Shown here piece by piece: positions 24,271 to 33,122 of a stretch of DNA of 64,000 bases. Below the pieces are notes generated by a model. The model was given only the letters and a program-made list of their open reading frames with translations, had not been told where the DNA came from and searched no databases. The stretch is from Rhodococcus sp. 06-235-1A. Its GTDB lineage: Bacteria; Actinomycetota; Actinomycetes; Mycobacteriales; Mycobacteriaceae. Position 1 is the stretch's first letter. The number at the start of each line of letters is the position of its first letter. Position numbers and translations under genes: made by a program. The stretch is from NCBI RefSeq assembly GCF_002258785.1, contig NZ_NOYI01000006.1:1-64000 (forward strand), in the 5' to 3' direction.

Positions 24271-25688
24271 GGCTGAACCTCCAAGCTGAGCAGATCTTCG
24301 ATGGTTTCCCGCCGCAGGATCAGGCGTGACTGCCCGTCCTTGACCGCGACCACAGCGGGCCGCGTCAGCAGGTTGTAGCGACTGGACATGGAGTAGCAGT
24401 AGGCCCCGGTGGCCGCCACTGCGAGCAGGTCACCCGGCCCGACGTCTGCCGGCATCCACGTGTTCTTGATGACGATGTCGCCGCTCTCGCAATGCTTTCC
24501 GACCACCCGGGCCACGACTGCCTCTGCCTCACTGGACCGCGACACCAATCGACAATCGTATTCGGCCTGGTACAGCGAGGTGCGAATGTTGTCGCTCATT
24601 CCGCCGTCGACGCTGATGTAGCGCCTGCGCGTCGCCTTGTCGACGGTGACATCTTTGATCGTGCCGACCTCGTAGAGCGTGACGGTGCCCGGTCCGGCGA
24701 TGGCGCGGCCGGGCTCGACTGCGATGGTCGGGACCGGCAGTCCCACCGCGGCCGACTCGGTCTCGACGATGGCGGTCAGCTTCGCCGCGAGTTGTTCCAC
24801 CGGAGGCGGGTCGTCGCTCGGCACGTACGAAATACCCATGCCGCCACCGAGATCCAGCGTCGAGATCTGGGAGGTCTTGTCGACGCCGAATTCGGAGACG
24901 ATGTCTGCCAGCAGCCCGATGACCTTGTGCGCTGCCAACTCGAAGCCGTCGACCTCGAAGATCTGCGACCCGATGTGGCTGTGCAGACCCACGAGGCGAA
25001 GGTTGTCTGCAGCGAACACGCGGCGGACCGCGTCGAGTGCCGAACCGTCGGCGAGCGAGAAACCGAACTTCTGATCCTCGTGCGCGGTCGCAATGAATTC
25101 GTGCGTGTGCGCTTCGACACCGACGGTGATGCGAATCAGAACGTCCTGCACCACACCGGCCGCGCCGGCAACTCCGTCGAGACGGTCTATCTCGATGTTG
25201 GAGTCCAGTACCACATGCTCGACGCCCGCGCGCACGCCTGCTTCGAGCTCGGCCACCGATTTGTTGTTGCCGTGCATGGCGATTCGGTCCGCGGGGAATC
25301 CCGCGGCGAGCGCGATGGCCAGCTCGCCTCCGGAGCAGATGTCGAGCGAGAGCCCTTCGTCGGCAACCCAGCGCGCGATCTCTCCGCACAGGAAAGCCTT
25401 GGAGGCGTAGTGAACTCGTTCGGGTGCCCCGAAGGCAGCGGCCATTTCACGGCAGCGCGAACGGAAGTCGTCCTCGTCGATGACGAACAGCGGTGTGCCG
25501 TACTGCGCCGCGAGATCGGTCACCGACACTCCGGCGAGACGGACGGTTCCGTCCTCACCGCGCTCGGCGTTGCGGGGCCACACCTGCGCCGGCAGAGTCG
25601 TCATCTCCGACGCGTCGGACGGGCGATGGGACGTGCTCTGTACGGCGGGATTGTCGGCATGCTTCGGTCCTGCCGGATGTGCGCTCAC
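24267..25688 (-). CDS. lysA: Diaminopimelate decarboxylase
   Basis: A 473-residue PLP enzyme converting meso-diaminopimelate to lysine. The alanine-racemase-like barrel has PLP Lys in [14 protein letters not shown], and the glycine loop [10 protein letters not shown]; the C-terminal domain has the substrate motif GKHCESGD. The GTG start (SAHPAGPKH) overlaps the argS stop as GTGA with GGAG about 5 nt upstream, favouring it over the internal ATG at 25604, which would lose 28 residues. Confidence 0.96.
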   Translation of the reverse strand: MSAHPAGPKHADNPAVQSTSHRPSDASEMTTLPAQVWPRNAERGEDGTVRLAGVSVTDLAAQYGTPLFVIDEDDFRSRCREMAAAFGAPERVHYASKAFLCGEIARWVADEGLSLDICSGGELAIALAAGFPADRIAMHGNNKSVAELEAGVRAGVEHVVLDSNIEIDRLDGVAGAAGVVQDVLIRITVGVEAHTHEFIATAHEDQKFGFSLADGSALDAVRRVFAADNLRLVGLHSHIGSQIFEVDGFELAAHKVIGLLADIVSEFGVDKTSQISTLDLGGGMGISYVPSDDPPPVEQLAAKLTAIVETESAAVGLPVPTIAVEPGRAIAGPGTVTLYEVGTIKDVTVDKATRRRYISVDGGMSDNIRTSLYQAEYDCRLVSRSSEAEAVVARVVGKHCESGDIVIKNTWMPADVGPGDLLAVAATGAYCYSMSSRYNLLTRPAVVAVKDGQSRLILRRETIEDLLSLEVQP

Positions 25689-27337
25689 ATGCGCTCCGGT
25701 GCGCTGACCCCGAGCAGTTCCAGGCCGTTGGCCAGGACCTGCCGGGTCGCGTTCCCCAACGCCAGTCGTGCGGTGTTCACAGGTCCGGGCTCCTCGTCTC
25801 CTTGTGGAAGTACTCGACACGCACCGTAGAAACGGTGGTAGGCCCCCGCCAACTCTTCGAGGTAGCGGGCGATCCGATGTGGTTCGCGTAGTTCGGCGGC
25901 GCTGGCCACCACTCGGGGGTACTCGCCGATCGTCCTGATCAGCTCGCCTTCCTGCTCGTGGGTGAGCAGGCTCAGATCGGGCTGTTCCGCACTGATTCCC
26001 AGCTCGGCAGCGTTGCGCGCGAGCGAGGCCAGGCGAGCGTGGGCGTATTGGACGTAGTACACCGGGTTCTCGTTGCTCGCGCTCGCCCACAGTGCGAGGT
26101 CGATGTCGATGCTGGAGTCGACGGACGACCGGATCATGACGTACCGGGAGGCGTCGACGCCGATTGCGTCGACCAGGTCGTCGAGGGTGATGACGGTTCC
26201 GGCGCGCTTGCTCATCTTCACGGCCACGCCGTCGCGGACCAGGTTGACCATCTGTCCGATCAGTACCTCGACCGTCTCGGGGTCGTCTCCGAACGCTGCC
26301 GCGGCCGCCTTGAGCCGTCCGATGTATCCGTGGTGGTCTGCTCCGAGCATGTAGATGCACAGGTCGAAGCCGCGCTGGCGCTTGTTCTGGAAGTAGGCGA
26401 TGTCGCCGGCGATGTAGGCGGCGTTGCCGTCGCTCTTGATGACGACGCGATCCTTGTCGTCACCGAAGTCGGTGGACCGGAGCCACCAGGCGCCGTCTTC
26501 CTCGTAGAGACTCCCCGAGGTCTTGAGGTACTCGACCGACTTCTCGACCGCACCGGATTCGAACAGCGAGTTCTCGTGGAAGTAGACATCGAAGTCGACG
26601 CCGAACTCGTGCAGGTTCGCCTTGATCCGATCGAACATCAGCTCGGTGCCGATGGATCGGAACGTCTCTTCCTGTGCCTCGGTGTCCAGGGCGAGCGCAT
26701 CAGGTCGCTCGGCGAGCACATGCGCTGCGATCTCGGCGATGTATTCGCCCGCATAGCCGTTGTCTGGTGCAGGCTCACCCTTGGCGGCGGCGATGAGCGA
26801 GTGCGTGAAGCGCGCGATCTGAGCGCCGTGATCGTTGAAGAAGTATTCGCGAGTGACCTCGGCGCCGTGAGCGGTGAGAATGCGACCGAGCGCATCACCG
26901 ACGGCCGCCCACCGGGTGCCGCCGAGATGTACCGGGCCGGTCGGGTTGGCCGAGACGAACTCGAGGTTGACCTTCTTTCCCGCCATCGACGATCCGTTGC
27001 CGAATGCCGTGCCTGCGGCGAGTACTCGGGCGACGATCTCGCCCTGAGCAGCAGCGGCCAGCCTGATGTTCAGGAATCCCGGGCCTGCAACGTCGGCGCT
27101 GTCGATCGCGGCCTCGGCAGCGAGAGCGTCGGCGAGCCAGCCGGCGAAGTCGCGGGGATTGGCTCCGGCCTTCTTCGCGACCTGCAGTGCCACGTTGGTC
27201 GCGTAATCGCCGTGCTCGGGGTTGCGGGGACGCTCGACCGTCAACTTCGCGGGAAGAACGGATGCGTCCAGACCGCGCTCGGCAAGCACTTTCGCGGCGG
27301 TCGCGTGTAGCAGTTCGGCAAGATCGGCGGGAGTCAC
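25685..27337 (-). CDS. argS: Arginyl-tRNA synthetase
   Basis: A 550-residue class I synthetase. The N-terminal Add-1 domain precedes the catalytic fold; the HIGH motif appears as [11 protein letters not shown] and the second motif as KMSKRAG. The C-terminal DALR anticodon-binding domain covers roughly residues 430-550. First gene of the argS-lysA-hom-thrC-thrB operon. The GTG start is 8 nt after a TAGGAT -10, so a leaderless mRNA is likely. Confidence 0.97.
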   Translation of the reverse strand: MTPADLAELLHATAAKVLAERGLDASVLPAKLTVERPRNPEHGDYATNVALQVAKKAGANPRDFAGWLADALAAEAAIDSADVAGPGFLNIRLAAAAQGEIVARVLAAGTAFGNGSSMAGKKVNLEFVSANPTGPVHLGGTRWAAVGDALGRILTAHGAEVTREYFFNDHGAQIARFTHSLIAAAKGEPAPDNGYAGEYIAEIAAHVLAERPDALALDTEAQEETFRSIGTELMFDRIKANLHEFGVDFDVYFHENSLFESGAVEKSVEYLKTSGSLYEEDGAWWLRSTDFGDDKDRVVIKSDGNAAYIAGDIAYFQNKRQRGFDLCIYMLGADHHGYIGRLKAAAAAFGDDPETVEVLIGQMVNLVRDGVAVKMSKRAGTVITLDDLVDAIGVDASRYVMIRSSVDSSIDIDLALWASASNENPVYYVQYAHARLASLARNAAELGISAEQPDLSLLTHEQEGELIRTIGEYPRVVASAAELREPHRIARYLEELAGAYHRFYGACRVLPQGDEEPGPVNTARLALGNATRQVLANGLELLGVSAPERM

Positions 27338-27345
27338 AGGTAGCT

Positions 27346-27351
27346 ATCCTA
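27346..27351 (-). promoter_or_regulatory. -10 element of a leaderless argS promoter
   Basis: TAGGAT on the minus strand ends 8 nt before the argS GTG and fits the TANNNT consensus. The spacer holds no Shine-Dalgarno sequence. It would drive the argS-lysA-hom-thrC-thrB operon; the remainder of the 231-bp divergent region shows nothing else recognisable. Confidence 0.55.
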
Positions 27352-27568
27352 TTGGCTGGTGCGCGCCGTCCTCGCATCCACTGCCCGTCTGCCGGTGAGC
27401 ACCCTCGGCCCATGCAGTCCACACGGGCTCTGAGCACGCTCTCAGGCAGAGAACGTACAGTAAGGACGCTCTGCGCCGACGGTCCGCGATCAACGCCGTC
27501 ACCAGCAGATACGTACCAACAGCGTCAACGACCACCACCTTTCCTCGACTGAGAGAGCAACTACAGCG

Positions 27569-28450
27569 ATGCCAACGGGTCCCGACAAAGGCAGTCAGAA
27601 CAAGTCGGCTGCGAAGGCAGACAAAGCCATCAATGCCGCTAACAAGAAGTCCGCTCGTAAGAAGAAGGGCGGCGTTCCCGCCGCCAAGGGCAGGCAGATT
27701 CCCTGGCTGACGGTTGCCGGTGTCGTAGTGGTTGTCGGTCTGGTCGCCGGACTCGGGATCAATCTGTATCCGAAGTACCAGGATCGGGCCGAGGCGCAGA
27801 AGTTCGCGCCCAGCGAGTCCAATCAGGACCCGTCGACGGGCATCGAGGGCGTGACGGTCCAGGAGTACCCCGCGGCTCTGCACGTTGCGCGCACGCAGCG
27901 GGTCGCCTACGACCAGTCGCCGCCGTTCGGCGGGCCGCACGACGCCGTGTGGGCCACCTGCACGGGAATCGTCTATCCCGAGGCGATTCGCACCGAGAAT
28001 GCCGTCCACTCTCTCGAGCACGGGGCCGTCTGGGTCACCTACAACCCCGATGACCTGAATGCGGACCAGATCCAATCACTCGCAGACCGCGTCGACGGTG
28101 AGACCCAGATGCTGATGTCGCCTTATCCCGGCCTCGACACCCCCGTCTCGCTGCAGTCCTGGGGCCATCAGCTCAAGCTGGACAGTGTCGACGACGCGCG
28201 CATCGGCCAGTTCATCTCCGCCTTGCGCCTGAACCGCTTCGCCTACCCGGAGGTCGGTGCCAGCTGCGCATCGGTACCGGGCACAGGTGACAACGCCTTC
28301 GACCCGGACAACCCACCGCTGTTCGACGCCTCCGCACCCGGTCCGGACGCAGTGCCGATGGACGGTGCCGGAATCACCCCCGACACCAGTGAGACAAGTG
28401 GAGCCGGCGGGATGCAGCTGCCCAGCGACCTCCAGATCCCCACGAACTGA
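27569..28450 (+). CDS. DUF3105 membrane-anchored protein
   Basis: A 293-residue protein: a highly basic, Lys/Ala-rich cytoplasmic N-terminus (~1-45), one transmembrane segment (~47-68, WLTVAGVVVVVGLVAGLGIN), then an exported domain. That domain contains the conserved VHSLEHGAVWVTYNP and PPFGGPHDAVWATCTG segments typical of DUF3105. Invariant His residues and two Cys suggest a metal or redox role, which is an inference. Its stop shares a base with the next start (TGATG), so it is co-translated with the DUF305 gene. Confidence 0.82.
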   Translation: MPTGPDKGSQNKSAAKADKAINAANKKSARKKKGGVPAAKGRQIPWLTVAGVVVVVGLVAGLGINLYPKYQDRAEAQKFAPSESNQDPSTGIEGVTVQEYPAALHVARTQRVAYDQSPPFGGPHDAVWATCTGIVYPEAIRTENAVHSLEHGAVWVTYNPDDLNADQIQSLADRVDGETQMLMSPYPGLDTPVSLQSWGHQLKLDSVDDARIGQFISALRLNRFAYPEVGASCASVPGTGDNAFDPDNPPLFDASAPGPDAVPMDGAGITPDTSETSGAGGMQLPSDLQIPTN

Positions 28451-29160
28451 TGATCGAACCGACACCGACCGATGATGCGGTAGCCACCAAGCCGAGCCAA
28501 CGCACCGCGTTGGTGATACTCGCGCTGATCGCAGTCCTGGCGATCGGTTTCGCCCTGGGCTTTCTGGTGCAGAGTCCGTTCCGCAGCGACGACAGTGCGG
28601 CCGCCGCGGACTCGGTCGATGTCGGTTTCGCTCAGGACATGACCGTGCACCACAACCAGGCCATCGAGATGGCCGCGGTGGCGTTGACCAACGCCTCGGA
28701 TCAGGCCGTGAAGAACCTGGCGTTCGACATGCTCACCTCGCAGCAGAACCAGGTGGGGCAGATGCAGGGCTGGTTGGCTCTGTGGGACCGTGCACCGATC
28801 TCGACCGACGGCTACATGACCTGGATGACCGAGGACGACTCCCACGGGCACTCGATGGGCGGAATGTCCATGGATCCCGGGTCGTCGGATCCCACCAGGG
28901 CGATGCCGGGCATGGCCAGTTCGACCGAACTCGCAGCGCTTCGGCAGGCCACCGGCCCGGCCGTCGACGTCATGTTCCTGCAACTCATGCTGCGCCACCA
29001 CGAGGGCGGCCTGGCGATGATGGAGTACGCCCAGACTCACGCGCAGTCGCCTGCGGTGATCAATCTGGCGAAGTCCATGGTTGCCACCCAGACCAGCGAG
29101 TCGACCCTCATGAAGCAGATGCTCGACGAGAAGGGTGCGCAGCCGCTGCCCGAGGGGTGA
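28450..29160 (+). CDS. DUF305 His/Met-rich exported protein
   Basis: A 236-residue protein with one N-terminal transmembrane anchor (~20-42) and a DUF305 four-helix domain. Metal-binding-like motifs are obvious: MTVHHNQAIEMA near residue 64, the insertion SHGHSMGGMSMD near 131, and LRHHEGGLAMMEYA near 178. DUF305 proteins frequently accompany copper-handling genes; copper or another soft metal is therefore a reasonable guess. No metal ATPase or regulator lies next to it. Translationally coupled to the DUF3105 gene. Confidence 0.85.
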   Translation: MIEPTPTDDAVATKPSQRTALVILALIAVLAIGFALGFLVQSPFRSDDSAAAADSVDVGFAQDMTVHHNQAIEMAAVALTNASDQAVKNLAFDMLTSQQNQVGQMQGWLALWDRAPISTDGYMTWMTEDDSHGHSMGGMSMDPGSSDPTRAMPGMASSTELAALRQATGPAVDVMFLQLMLRHHEGGLAMMEYAQTHAQSPAVINLAKSMVATQTSESTLMKQMLDEKGAQPLPEG

Positions 29161-29184
29161 TTTCGGCTCGGGTCGCGGATGCGC

Positions 29185-29190
29185 TAGTCT
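29185..29190 (+). promoter_or_regulatory. Putative -10 element for tRNA-Arg
   Basis: TAGTCT lies 38 bp upstream of the mature tRNA-Arg 5' end. A weak TTCGGC -35 lies 17 bp further upstream. Hexamer match only. Confidence 0.35.
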
Positions 29191-29228
29191 TTCGTACAGC
29201 CCAACAGGCACACCGGTTCGTCCGGTGC

Positions 29229-29301
29229 GCCCCCGTAGCTCAGGGGATAGAGCGTTCGCCTCCGGAGCGAAAGGCCGCAGGTTCGAATCCTGCCGGGGGC
29301 A
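29229..29301 (+). tRNA. tRNA-Arg (anticodon CCG)
   Basis: A 73-nt cloverleaf. The acceptor GCCCCCG pairs with CGGGGGC; the D arm is GCTC AGGGGATA GAGC; the anticodon loop CTCCGGA has CCG at 34-36; the T arm contains GGTTCGAATCC. It decodes CGG. The 3' CCA is not encoded as such (discriminator A followed by CAC). Confidence 0.96.
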
Positions 29302-29361
29302 CACATCTTTCACGCACGTCATCCTCCTTGGGTGACTGCTCGAACGAGACGGTGGACTTCG

Positions 29362-30282
29362 ATGTCCGAGAATCTCCCCCACATCGAGACCGTCATCGAC
29401 GATCTGTATTCGCTCCCTCCCGCCGATTTCGTCTCGCATCGCTCCGCGTACGTCACCCGGTTCAAGAAATTCGGCGACAAAGCCGGTGCCGCCCGCATCG
29501 GTGCCCAGCGCAAGCCCACGGTAGTGGCGTGGTTGGTGAACACACTCGCGCGGCAGGACGAATCGGCTCTGGCAGAACTATTCGACCTCGGTGAGCAGCT
29601 CGAACGAGCCCAGCAGCGCGGCGACGGCTCCCGGCTGCGCGAATTGTCCACGGCTCGAAGCACTTCGATACGCGCGCTGACCGAAAGAGCAGTCACGCTG
29701 GGACGTGACCTCGGCACCAGCGTCGGCGACAATGCCGCCCGCGAGATCTCCAACACCCTGAGCGCGGCGATGGCCGACCCCGAGATACGCGACCGTGTCC
29801 GTGCCGGCAGAACCGTGGTGGCCGAAACGTACAGCGGCTTCGGGCCTGCGCTGCTCTCGCTGGTTCCGGAGCCTACCGAGGACGAGACCGAGACCGACGG
29901 CGTATCGGACACTGCCGATGACGCACCCGAGGACGCAGCAGAGTCCGATTCCGAGGACACTTCCGAAGCCGAGAAGCTGCGCGAGGTCGAGCACAATCGA
30001 CTGGTCGCCGAACTCGAATCGGCCGAGTCCGACCTCGATGACGCGCGCGTCGAGGCGGAGGAGGCACAGGCCGACACCGAACGGACGGCATCCGAACTGC
30101 GCAGCGCTGCAGCGGAAGTCGAACGAATCGAGTCGGAACTGACTGCGGCGAAGACCCGCGCGAAGGCTGCGCGGGAAGCGGAGAGAACAAGCGTCGTACA
30201 GGCGGGGTCGACGGCGGAGGCACTCGAGGCAGCCCGAGCCCGAGTCGCCGAAGCCCAGTCGGCCCTGGACTCCTTGACCTGA
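29362..30282 (+). CDS. Hypothetical coiled-coil protein
   Basis: A 306-residue protein I do not recognise. Residues ~1-130 are globular and helical (for example RKPTVVAWLVNTLARQ). Residues ~170-210 are very acidic and disordered (EPTEDETETDG), and ~210-305 are an Ala/Glu/Arg-rich coiled coil (ASELRSAAAEVERIESELTA). The start MSENLPHIETV is preferred over an upstream reading lying in Arg-rich sequence. It begins 60 bp after tRNA-Arg. A structural or scaffolding role is possible, but nothing shows a specific function. Confidence 0.75.
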   Translation: MSENLPHIETVIDDLYSLPPADFVSHRSAYVTRFKKFGDKAGAARIGAQRKPTVVAWLVNTLARQDESALAELFDLGEQLERAQQRGDGSRLRELSTARSTSIRALTERAVTLGRDLGTSVGDNAAREISNTLSAAMADPEIRDRVRAGRTVVAETYSGFGPALLSLVPEPTEDETETDGVSDTADDAPEDAAESDSEDTSEAEKLREVEHNRLVAELESAESDLDDARVEAEEAQADTERTASELRSAAAEVERIESELTAAKTRAKAAREAERTSVVQAGSTAEALEAARARVAEAQSALDSLT

Positions 30283-30284
30283 CC

Positions 30285-30290
30285 TACCCT
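30285..30290 (+). promoter_or_regulatory. -10 element of a leaderless methyltransferase promoter
   Basis: TACCCT ends 6 nt before the ATG at 30297 and lies 2 bp beyond the preceding stop codon. It fits TANNNT spacing for leaderless initiation. Confidence 0.4.
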
Positions 30291-30296
30291 GGCGGC

Positions 30297-30884
30297 ATGA
30301 CCACACGCTGGCAAGCCGAGAACACCGTAGACGATTCCAAGCGGTACATCGAGCGATTCGACCGCCTGGCCGAACGCGGCGTGGATCTGCACGGTGAGGC
30401 CCGCATGGTCGACGCGTTGGTCTCCCCCGCGTCGAGCATCCTCGATGCAGGATGCGGTACCGGCAGACTCGGTGCCGAACTGGTCCGCCGCGGCCACCGG
30501 GTAACGGCAGTGGATCTCGATCCGGTTCTGGCCGAAGCCGCGCAAGCGCGGCCCGAACTCGACGTGCACGTCGCCGATCTGACGACGCTGGATCTGGGAC
30601 GAACGTTCGACGCAGCCGTTGCGGCAGGCAACGTTCTCGTCTACATGGCTCCGGGCACCGAACGTGCAGCACTGCAACGTATCTGGGCCCACCTGGCCGA
30701 CGGCGGGGTGTTCGTCACTGGCTTCGCCACCGATCGCGAGTACTCCGTTGGCATGCTCGACGACGATTTGGCGGCGGTCGGCTTCGTCGTCGAGCATCGA
30801 TTCGCGACCTGGGATCTGCGGCCATGGCGCGCCGACGCGGATTGGGCCGTGACCGTGGCACGAAAGCCCGCCCTGCTCGCCTGA
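30297..30884 (+). CDS. Class I SAM-dependent methyltransferase
   Basis: A 195-residue methyltransferase. Motif I is LDAGCGTGRLGAEL near residues 49-62, and the acidic end of strand 2 is VTAVDLDP. The substrate cannot be read from the sequence; its size and the simple fold suggest a small molecule, but this is a guess. It follows the coiled-coil gene by 14 bp and ends near a hairpin shared with tRNA-Cys. Confidence 0.87.
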   Translation: MTTRWQAENTVDDSKRYIERFDRLAERGVDLHGEARMVDALVSPASSILDAGCGTGRLGAELVRRGHRVTAVDLDPVLAEAAQARPELDVHVADLTTLDLGRTFDAAVAAGNVLVYMAPGTERAALQRIWAHLADGGVFVTGFATDREYSVGMLDDDLAAVGFVVEHRFATWDLRPWRADADWAVTVARKPALLA

Positions 30885-30894
30885 TGGGAAATGA

Positions 30895-30926
30895 ATCGAG
30901 ACCGACCATTGCTGGTCGGTCTCGAT
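30895..30926. terminator. Bidirectional hairpin between methyltransferase gene and tRNA-Cys
   Basis: A perfect 14-bp inverted repeat (30895-30908 with 30913-30926) with a 4-nt loop. Read on the minus strand it lies 3-6 bases after the tRNA-Cys 3' end and is followed by a weak T-rich run (TCATTT). It probably terminates tRNA-Cys and could also end the methyltransferase transcript. Confidence 0.75.
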
Positions 30927-30931
30927 GATGG

Positions 30932-31002
30932 AGCGAGCGACGGGATTCGAACCCGTGTAAACGGCTTTGCAGGCCGGTGCCTAGCCACTCAGCCACACCC
31001 GC
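30932..31002 (-). tRNA. tRNA-Cys (anticodon GCA)
   Basis: A 71-nt cloverleaf on the minus strand. The acceptor GCGGGTG pairs with CGCTCGC through two G-U pairs; the anticodon loop CTGCAAA has GCA at 34-36; the T arm ACGGG TTCGAAT CCCGT is perfect. The CCA end appears to be encoded (30929-30931). It is followed by a strong hairpin. Confidence 0.94.
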
Positions 31003-31107
31003 ATCACCGATGACGATGCCGTATCGGATGGGCGTGGCCCACCGTTTCGATCATCGTGATTCGAACCCCGATGATTGATTCGGATACCCCGGGGAAGACT
31101 GTGGCTC

Positions 31108-32451
31108 ATGAAGGAACACATGGCCACGTTGCGGGAGTCGTTCTGGTTCATCCCCGCTGTCCTGGGAGTCTGCGCGCTCCTGCTCGCGCAGGCCCTGGTG
31201 AGTCTCGACCGCTATCTGCTCGACACCCGGGTGGATCTGACGGGCTCGCTGCTCTATCACGTCGGCGCCAGTGGCAGCAGAGACATTCTCGGTGCCATCG
31301 GCGGCTCGATGTTGGGAGTGGCCGCGACGTCGTTCTCCATCACGATCTCCGTACTCGCCACCGCCAGTTCGTCGTACGGCCCTCGTCTGGTGCGAAACTT
31401 CATGGCAGACCGAGGCAATCAGGTGGTACTCGGCATCTTCGGTGCCACATTCCTGTACTCACTGATGGTGTTGCGGTCGATTCGATCGATCGAATCCGAC
31501 GGCTCGGTATTCGTGCCCGACATCGCCGTCAACGTTGCCGTCGCCCTCGCGGTCGTCGACGTGGGTGTGCTCGTGTACTTCATTCATCACATCGCTCAGT
31601 CGATTCAGGTCGCCACGCTGTCCGCCCGAGTCCGCGACGAGTTGTCGGAGTCCGTCGACGCTCTGTATCCACTCGAGCAACCCGACGACGCGGCGTCGGC
31701 AGACGGAATTTCCAAGCCACCCGTCTACACCACGGTGCTCGCCGAGGAATCCGGAGTGATCATCGATATCGATGAGGTCGGTGTCCTGGGCATCGCCACC
31801 GACAGCAGCACCATGGTCGAGATTCATCGAGCGCCCGGTGACCATGTCGTCGCCGGTGAACCCCTCGCAGACATCCTCGCCGATCGTTCGGCCGACATAT
31901 CCGAGGACGCGATCGGCCGAGTACGAGGATCCTTCGACATCGGCACCAGCCGAACACCCCGGCACGACATAGCCTTCGCCGTCGAGCAGATGACCGAAAT
32001 GGCCGTGCGCGCGCTGTCCACCGGGGTCAACGACCCGTACACGGCACGCAACGCCATCGACGACCTCTCCGTCGGACTCGTCGCGGTCGTCCAGCGTCCG
32101 ATGCCCTGCCGTGCACGGTGTGACTCCGACGGCATCGTGCGAGTGATCATCGGCCGCGTGGCGGTCGAGTCGCTGATCGATCACGCACTGGATGCGGTGC
32201 GGATCTACGGCACCGGAAGCCCGATGGTGGTGGAAGCCGGAATTCGTCTCGCCGAGCGAGTGGGCCGCGCGGCGCGGTCGACCGACCACGTCGACGCCGT
32301 ACTGGCTCAACTCGAGCTCCTGGACAGGGCATTGGTGAGCGGCGAGACCGACACCGCGCGCACAGCCCAAGCCCGAGAGCAGATCTCGCGCGTTCGGGTT
32401 GCGATCACGGATCGGGTACCTCTGGCGGTACTTCGCAACGCGATTCGGTAG
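31108..32451 (+). CDS. DUF2254 membrane protein
   Basis: A protein of about 447 residues. Four N-terminal transmembrane helices (for example FWFIPAVLGVCALLLAQALV and GSMLGVAATSFSITISVLAT) precede a soluble C-terminal domain. The family signature region contains STGVNDPYTARNAIDDLS near residue 313 and PGDHVVAGEPLA. DUF2254 proteins are widespread and of unknown function. Two starts are plausible, the ATG at 31108 and one at 31120, which has a closer AAGGA. Confidence 0.86.
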   Translation: MKEHMATLRESFWFIPAVLGVCALLLAQALVSLDRYLLDTRVDLTGSLLYHVGASGSRDILGAIGGSMLGVAATSFSITISVLATASSSYGPRLVRNFMADRGNQVVLGIFGATFLYSLMVLRSIRSIESDGSVFVPDIAVNVAVALAVVDVGVLVYFIHHIAQSIQVATLSARVRDELSESVDALYPLEQPDDAASADGISKPPVYTTVLAEESGVIIDIDEVGVLGIATDSSTMVEIHRAPGDHVVAGEPLADILADRSADISEDAIGRVRGSFDIGTSRTPRHDIAFAVEQMTEMAVRALSTGVNDPYTARNAIDDLSVGLVAVVQRPMPCRARCDSDGIVRVIIGRVAVESLIDHALDAVRIYGTGSPMVVEAGIRLAERVGRAARSTDHVDAVLAQLELLDRALVSGETDTARTAQAREQISRVRVAITDRVPLAVLRNAIR

Positions 32452-32486
32452 TCGCACGAAGCCGACACCGTGGGAGGATGGTCGCT

Positions 32487-33020
32487 ATGCCTGCACCGTC
32501 TCCGTTGCCACTCGATCCCATTGCAGAGGCCCACCGTCAGTGGTCCAAGCACGGGTGGTCCGACGCCGCCGACGGAATGGCTGCGGTGACATCGCTGATG
32601 CGCGCGCAGCAGATCATGCTGGCCCGCGTCGAGGAGGCATTGAAGCCGACCGGGCTGACCTTCTCGCGGTACGAGTTGCTGACGTTGTTGACGTTCACCA
32701 AGAACGGCGCTCTGCCGATGGCCAAGGCGAGCGCACGTCTACAGGTCCACCCGACGAGCGTGACCAACGCTGTGGACCGTCTCGAATCCGTGGGATACGT
32801 TCGCCGCATTCCCCATCCGAGCGATCGTCGCACCACTCTCGTCGAAATCACCGAGCAGGGACGGGCATTGGCCCTCGAGGCTACCGAGCGCTTGAACTCG
32901 CTGGTGTTCACCCACCCCGGCCTGGCCCGCGACAAGCTGCTCACACTGGTCCGTATCCTGGCGGAACTACGTTCGGATGCAGGCGATTTCGACAGTGATG
33001 ACATAGCCACATCGTTCTGA
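32487..33020 (+). CDS. MarR-family transcriptional regulator
   Basis: A 177-residue winged-helix protein. The recognition region is ASARLQVHPTSVTNAVDRLE (~88-107), and the wing carries SDRRTTLVEITEQG. The ATG at 32487 has GGAGG about 9 nt upstream, better than the ATG nine bases earlier. Ligand unknown. It sits between the DUF2254 gene and a minimal Hsp70-like gene in the same direction. Confidence 0.9.
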   Translation: MPAPSPLPLDPIAEAHRQWSKHGWSDAADGMAAVTSLMRAQQIMLARVEEALKPTGLTFSRYELLTLLTFTKNGALPMAKASARLQVHPTSVTNAVDRLESVGYVRRIPHPSDRRTTLVEITEQGRALALEATERLNSLVFTHPGLARDKLLTLVRILAELRSDAGDFDSDDIATSF

Positions 33021-33028
33021 TATCTGTC

Positions 33029-33044
33029 GTGACTCGTCACAAAT
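33029..33044. promoter_or_regulatory. GTGAC-TC-GTCAC palindrome downstream of marR
   Basis: A perfect 12-bp inverted repeat, GTGACTCGTCAC, sits about 10 bp after the MarR stop and about 80 bp before the Hsp70-like gene. It resembles a CRP half-site pair but with a spacing of four rather than six, so it is not a standard CRP/GlxR box. A regulator-binding role is inferred from symmetry only. Confidence 0.3.
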
Positions 33045-33122
33045 TAATGGCACACCCGTACCGTTCGTGGTGGAATTGCTCTGTGAACAAGGCGGAGTCG
33101 ATCTGCTGAAGGGTGGGGCCGG

